Positions 60,275 to 64,000 of a DNA stretch of 64,000 bases are shown piece after piece. The DNA lies in contig NZ_CP157484.1 in the NCBI RefSeq assembly GCF_045348435.1, forward strand, positions 3,906,001 to 3,970,000, read 5' to 3'. Numbering within the stretch: position 1 is the first letter of the stretch; each line of letters begins with the position of its first letter. The position numbers and the translations under genes were made by a program. The notes beneath the pieces were generated by a model that had not been told where the DNA came from, searched no databases, and saw nothing but the letters and a program-made list of their open reading frames with translations. The stretch comes from Alsobacter sp045348435 (GTDB lineage: Bacteria > Pseudomonadota > Alphaproteobacteria > Rhizobiales > Beijerinckiaceae).

Positions 60275-61957
60275 TCACCGTTGCCGCGTCCGCCAGTCCG
60301 GCGCTTCGTAGACGGGCGCATTCGAAGCCGGCAACGGGTCGAGCCCGCGAATGATGTCGGACGCCTTCTCGCCCAGCATGATGGCGGGCGCGTTCAGGTT
60401 GCCGGTCGTGATGGTCGGGAACACCGAGGTGTCGGCCACGCGCAGCCGCTCCATGCCGATGACGCGCAGGTCCGGGTCGACGACCGCCATCGGGTCGTCG
60501 GGCCGCCCCATCCGGCACGCGCCGCAGGGGTGATAGGCGCTCTCCACCTTGTCGCGGATGAACGCGTCGATGGCCTCGTCCGAGGTGACGTCGGCGCCGG
60601 GCTGGATCTCCTCGCCGCGATAGGGGTCGAAGGCCGCCTGGGCGAAGATCTCGCGGGTGAGGCGCACGCAGGCGCGCATCTCGGCCCAGTCGTCCGGATG
60701 GCTCATATAGTTGAACCGGATCACCGGCTTGGCGAAGGGGTCGGGCCCGCGCAGCCTGACATGGCCGCGGCTCTTGGACCGCATCGTCCCGACATGCGCC
60801 TGGAAGCCGTGCGCGCTGGCGAGGCTGCGCCCGTCATAGGTGATGGCCAGCGGCAGGAAGTGGTACTGGATGTCCGGCCAGCGCACCCCGGCGCGGCTGC
60901 GGATGAAGCCGCAGCTCTCGAAATGGTTGGTCGCCCCCAGCCCGTCCTTGAAGGCGAGCCAGCGCATGCCGATCAGCGCCTTGGAGACGAGCCCCATCGA
61001 CGAATAGAGCGTGATCGGCTGCAGGCTGGCGACCTGGAAATAGAACTCCAGGTGATCCTGCAGGTTCTCGCCGACCCCCGGCAGGTCGTGGACGACCGCG
61101 ACCCCGGCCTGGGTCAACTCCCGGGCGGGCCCGACGCCGGAAAGCTTCAGCAGCGCCGGCGAATTGATCGCCCCGCCCGCCAGGATCACCTCGCGGCGCG
61201 CCATCGCCCGTCGTTCCGGCCCGCCCGGCCCGCCGACCCGATACGCCACCCCGACGGCGCGCCGACCCTCGAACAGCACCCGCGTCGCCATCGCGTGCGG
61301 CGTCACGCGCAGATTGGGCCGCGCCATCGCGGGGCGCAGATAGGCGTTGGCGGCGCTCCAGCGGCGGCCCGCATGGATCGTGCGGTCCATGCGGCCGAAT
61401 CCCTCCTGCCGGAAGCCGTTGACGTCATCCGTGCGGGCGTAGCCGGCCTGCTCGGCGGCTTCCACGAAGGCGCCATAGAGCGGGTTGGCCATCGGGCCGT
61501 AGCTGGTGTGGAGCGGGCCGTCGGCGCCCCGATAGGCGTCGCCGCCCTCCTCCCGGCTTTCGGCGCGCCTGAAATAAGGCAGCACGCGGCGATAGTCCCA
61601 GCCCGCAGCGCCCTGCTCGGCCCAGCCGTCGAAGTCGCATGCGTTGCCGCGCACATAGACCATGCCGTTGATCGAGGAGGATCCGCCCAGCACCCGCCCG
61701 CGCGGCACGTGCAGCACGCGCCCGCCCAGATGCGGCTCGGGCTCGCTCTCGTAGCGCCAGTCATAGCGCGGCGAGTTCATCGGGATGGACAGCGCGCTCG
61801 GCATCTGGATGACGGGCGAGCGGTCGCCGCCGCCCGCCTCCAGCACCGCCACGGTGGCGCGACCGTCCTCGCTGAGACGGTTGGCGAGCACGCAGCCGGC
61901 CGATCCCGCGCCGACGATCACATAGTCGAACGCCTCGTCCTGCGTCGGTGTCGGCAT
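60275..61957 (-). CDS. betA: choline dehydrogenase (GMC oxidoreductase)
   Basis: A 560-residue flavoprotein with the FAD motif YVIVGAGSAGCVLANRLSED, GMC signatures GRVLGGSSSINGMVYVRGNACDFDGWAE and GAINSPALLKLSGVGPA, and the active-site His segment ESAYHPCGACRMG, the hallmark of BetA. It oxidises choline to betaine aldehyde at the membrane. Betaine-aldehyde dehydrogenase (betB) is not in the window. The fhs gene ends 3 bases upstream on the same strand. Confidence 0.9.
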   Translation of the reverse strand: MPTPTQDEAFDYVIVGAGSAGCVLANRLSEDGRATVAVLEAGGGDRSPVIQMPSALSIPMNSPRYDWRYESEPEPHLGGRVLHVPRGRVLGGSSSINGMVYVRGNACDFDGWAEQGAAGWDYRRVLPYFRRAESREEGGDAYRGADGPLHTSYGPMANPLYGAFVEAAEQAGYARTDDVNGFRQEGFGRMDRTIHAGRRWSAANAYLRPAMARPNLRVTPHAMATRVLFEGRRAVGVAYRVGGPGGPERRAMARREVILAGGAINSPALLKLSGVGPARELTQAGVAVVHDLPGVGENLQDHLEFYFQVASLQPITLYSSMGLVSKALIGMRWLAFKDGLGATNHFESCGFIRSRAGVRWPDIQYHFLPLAITYDGRSLASAHGFQAHVGTMRSKSRGHVRLRGPDPFAKPVIRFNYMSHPDDWAEMRACVRLTREIFAQAAFDPYRGEEIQPGADVTSDEAIDAFIRDKVESAYHPCGACRMGRPDDPMAVVDPDLRVIGMERLRVADTSVFPTITTGNLNAPAIMLGEKASDIIRGLDPLPASNAPVYEAPDWRTRQR

Positions 61958-61960
61958 CCG

Positions 61961-63646
61961 CTACGACAGCCCTTCGATCTCTCCGGCGGAGTCGAGCCGG
62001 ATGTGCTCGGCCGACGGCGTCCGGGGCAGGCCCGGCATGGTCATGATCTCCCCGCAGATCACCACCAGGAAGCCCGCCCCCGCCCGCAGCCGGACCTCCC
62101 GGATCGGCACCACATGCCCCGTCGGGGCGCCGCGCAGGTTCGGGTCGGTGGAGAAGGAATACTGCGTCTTCGCCACGCAGATCGGCAGATGCCCGAAGCC
62201 GGCCCCCTGCAGGTCGCGGAACTGGTTGCGCACCGCCTGGTCGGCGATGATGTCGGAGGCGCCGTAGATCTCCGTCGCGATCAGCCGCATCTTGTCCCAC
62301 AAGGGGAGTTCGTCGGCGTAGAGCGGCTGGAAGCCGCGCCCGTCCAGCGGGCGGCTGGCCTCCGCCAGCTCCACCACGCGCTCGGCCAGCTCCTGCGCGC
62401 CTCGCGAGCCGTCGGCCCAGTGGCTGCACACCACGGCCTCGACGCCGAACTGGGTGCGGCAGGCGTCCTGGATCAGCCGGAGCTCCGCCTCCGTGTCGGT
62501 CCCGAACCGGTTGATGGCCACCACCGCCGGCACGCCGAACCGCCGGACATTGTGCAGGTGACGGCCCAGATTGGAGAGCCCCTTGCGGACCGCCTCGAGA
62601 TTCTCCGGGCCGAGATGGTCCTTGGCCACCCCGCCATGCATCTTCAGCGCCCGCACGGTGGCCACCACCACGGCCGCGCAGGGGTTCAGGCCGGCCTTGC
62701 GGCACTTGATGTCGAAGAACTTCTCGGCCCCGAGATCCGCCCCGAAGCCGGCTTCCGTCACCACATAGTCGGCCAGCTTGAGCGCAGTGCGGGTCGCCAC
62801 CACCGAATTGCAGCCATGGGCGATGTTGGCGAAAGGCCCGCCATGCACGAAGGCGGGCGTGCCCTCCAGGCTCTGCACCAGGTTGGGCTGCAGCGCGTCC
62901 TTCAGCAGCACCGTCATCGCGCCCGCCGCCTTCAGGGCCGCCGCCGTGATCGGCGCCTTGTCGCGGGTGTAGCCGACGATGATGGCGCCCAGCCGCTCTT
63001 CGAGGTCGGCGAGGTCCCGCGCCAGGCAGAACACCGCCATGACTTCGGACGCCACCGTGATGTCGAACCCGTCCTCGCGGGGATAGCCGTTGGCGACGCC
63101 GCCCAGCGAGCTGACGATCTCCCGCAGCGCCCGGTCGTTCATGTCCAGCACGCGGCGCCAGGCGATCCGGCGCGGGTCGATGCCGAGCTCGTTGCCCCAA
63201 TAGACGTGGTTGTCGATGAGGGCCGCCAGCAGGTTGTTGGCGGAGGTGATGGCGTGGAAGTCGCCCGTGAAATGCAGGTTGATCTGCTCCATCGGGACGA
63301 CCTGGGCGTAGCCGCCGCCGGCCGCTCCGCCCTTCATGCCGAAGCACGGCCCGAGCGAGGGCTCTCGCAGGCAGATCATGGCCTTGCGGCCGATCCGCGT
63401 CAGCGCGTCGCCCAGGCCCACCGTGGTGGTGGTCTTGCCCTCGCCGGCCGGCGTCGGGCTGATGGCGGTGACCAGGATGAGCTTGCCGTCCGGCCGGTCG
63501 CGCAGGCCCTCGATGAAGGGGAAACCCAGCTTGGCGATGGAGCGGCCATAGGGGTGGATGGCGTCCTCGGGCACGCCCAGCCCCGCCGCGACCTCGCCGA
63601 TCGGCTTCAGCCTCGCCGCCCGGGCGATCTCCAGATCTGTGGCCAT
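61961..63646 (-). CDS. fhs: formate-tetrahydrofolate ligase
   Basis: The ATG at 63646 gives 561 residues, the normal length. Motifs: nucleotide-binding TPAGEGKTTTTVGLGDAL, REPSLGPCFGMKGGAAGGGYAQV, and the folate-site region. It makes 10-formyl-THF from formate and THF with ATP, linking formate from demethylation reactions to folate C1 pools. Directly coupled to betA, supporting C1 recycling from choline or betaine methyl groups. Confidence 0.96.
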   Translation of the reverse strand: MATDLEIARAARLKPIGEVAAGLGVPEDAIHPYGRSIAKLGFPFIEGLRDRPDGKLILVTAISPTPAGEGKTTTTVGLGDALTRIGRKAMICLREPSLGPCFGMKGGAAGGGYAQVVPMEQINLHFTGDFHAITSANNLLAALIDNHVYWGNELGIDPRRIAWRRVLDMNDRALREIVSSLGGVANGYPREDGFDITVASEVMAVFCLARDLADLEERLGAIIVGYTRDKAPITAAALKAAGAMTVLLKDALQPNLVQSLEGTPAFVHGGPFANIAHGCNSVVATRTALKLADYVVTEAGFGADLGAEKFFDIKCRKAGLNPCAAVVVATVRALKMHGGVAKDHLGPENLEAVRKGLSNLGRHLHNVRRFGVPAVVAINRFGTDTEAELRLIQDACRTQFGVEAVVCSHWADGSRGAQELAERVVELAEASRPLDGRGFQPLYADELPLWDKMRLIATEIYGASDIIADQAVRNQFRDLQGAGFGHLPICVAKTQYSFSTDPNLRGAPTGHVVPIREVRLRAGAGFLVVICGEIMTMPGLPRTPSAEHIRLDSAGEIEGLS

Positions 63647-63772
63647 TCCGGCTCCCCCGCCCCGGCCGCGTCGCCCGGAGTCGCCGGGCATTCTGGACGC
63701 GGCCCGCGATCCGCCCGCGAGCCGATCCGTCCTGTTCTGGCCAGAATGCGTCAGCGCCGCCGGCCCGAAGGC

Positions 63773-64000
63773 TCAGTCGAGGCCCTCGGGCGAGGCGCCG
63801 CCATAGCAGGGCTTGCCGTCCGTGATCTCGTCATAGTCCGACCGGTCGTCGCAATAGATGTGGCGGGTCACCTTCAGGCCTGTCGGTGGATCGAGCGCGC
63901 CCGCCATGATGCTGGTCGCATCGGCGCCCGTGCGCCGCCAGAACAGGTTGCCGCCGCAGCGGCTGCAGAACCCGCGAGCCGCCTCCGCCGAGGATCCGTA
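63773..64000 (-). CDS. GFA-family (glutathione-dependent formaldehyde-activating/CENP-V) protein, 5' end outside window
   Basis: Reading from the right edge to a TGA at 63773-63775 gives the C-terminal ~75 residues: ARGFCSRCGGNLFWRR, MAGALDPPTGLKVTRHIYCDD and DYDEITDGKP, typical of the zinc-binding GFA fold. Two of the Zn Cys (CSRC) are visible. Family members are often linked with formaldehyde detoxification but many have unknown substrates. Next to fhs, a C1 role is plausible. Confidence 0.85.
   Translation of the reverse strand, partial: YGSSAEAARGFCSRCGGNLFWRRTGADATSIMAGALDPPTGLKVTRHIYCDDRSDYDEITDGKPCYGGASPEGLD

Overview
The window is GC-rich, densely coded DNA from an alphaproteobacterium, most likely a member of the Hyphomicrobiales (Rhizobiales). 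The evidence is the gene content: the CtrA inhibitor SciP, the flagellar sigma-54 activator FlbD, a MinC-MinD-MinE cluster, a DUF2865 secreted protein, a rhizobial-type ChoXWV choline transporter and a PmtA-like methyltransferase. The family or genus cannot be fixed by eye. No rRNA, tRNA, IS element, prophage or CRISPR array was seen.

Layout. 1-4.1 kb (minus strand): a gluconate-2-dehydrogenase-type flavoprotein (cut by the window edge) and its Tat-exported partner, then three secreted proteins of unknown role. 4.2-9.9 kb: an acyl-CoA synthetase translationally coupled to a tandem PPC-domain protein, divergent from a TRAP transporter (DctP plus fused DctQM). 10-16.3 kb: tamA-tamB for outer-membrane assembly, followed by a MazEF-type toxin-antitoxin pair, succinate-semialdehyde dehydrogenase, a ThDP enzyme and a cytoplasmic-type trehalase. 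22.4-31.4 kb: a regulatory and transport locus made of an OmpR-type response regulator, a histidine kinase whose own C-terminus is a substrate-binding domain, a free paralogous binding protein, a double-length permease, an ATPase and an M14-type metallopeptidase. 32.4-36.7 kb: a BLUF photoreceptor, minCDE, a CheY-like protein and small proteins. 37-39.7 kb: a metallophosphoesterase, a PmtA-like methyltransferase and mnmA. 40-47.3 kb: flagellar genes fliK-flgD, sciP, fliF-fliH-fliN-flbD. 47.3-64 kb: catabolism centred on quaternary amines and C1 units, with an enolase-superfamily enzyme, Fe-type alcohol dehydrogenase, hydantoinase/oxoprolinase, a DMGDH-type demethylase, an MttB-family methyltransferase, choline ABC transporter, choline dehydrogenase, formate-THF ligase and a GFA-family protein.

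How the parts fit. The right end reads as a choline/glycine-betaine demethylation module feeding folate C1 metabolism. The centre reads as a CtrA/FlbD cell-cycle and motility island: a perfect CtrA-type box precedes minC, one-mismatch boxes precede the CheY-like gene, sciP and fliF, and a near-consensus sigma-54 promoter precedes fliK. The most unusual object is the 826-residue kinase/substrate-binding-protein fusion at 23012-25492. It sits directly before a transporter whose free binding protein is its paralogue, and a tandem 11-bp direct repeat of OmpR-family geometry lies between them. A second pattern is that all three binding-protein/permease junctions in the window carry a palindromic intergenic repeat. 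A near-consensus sigma-70 promoter at 59816-59844 faces a gap with no recognisable gene.
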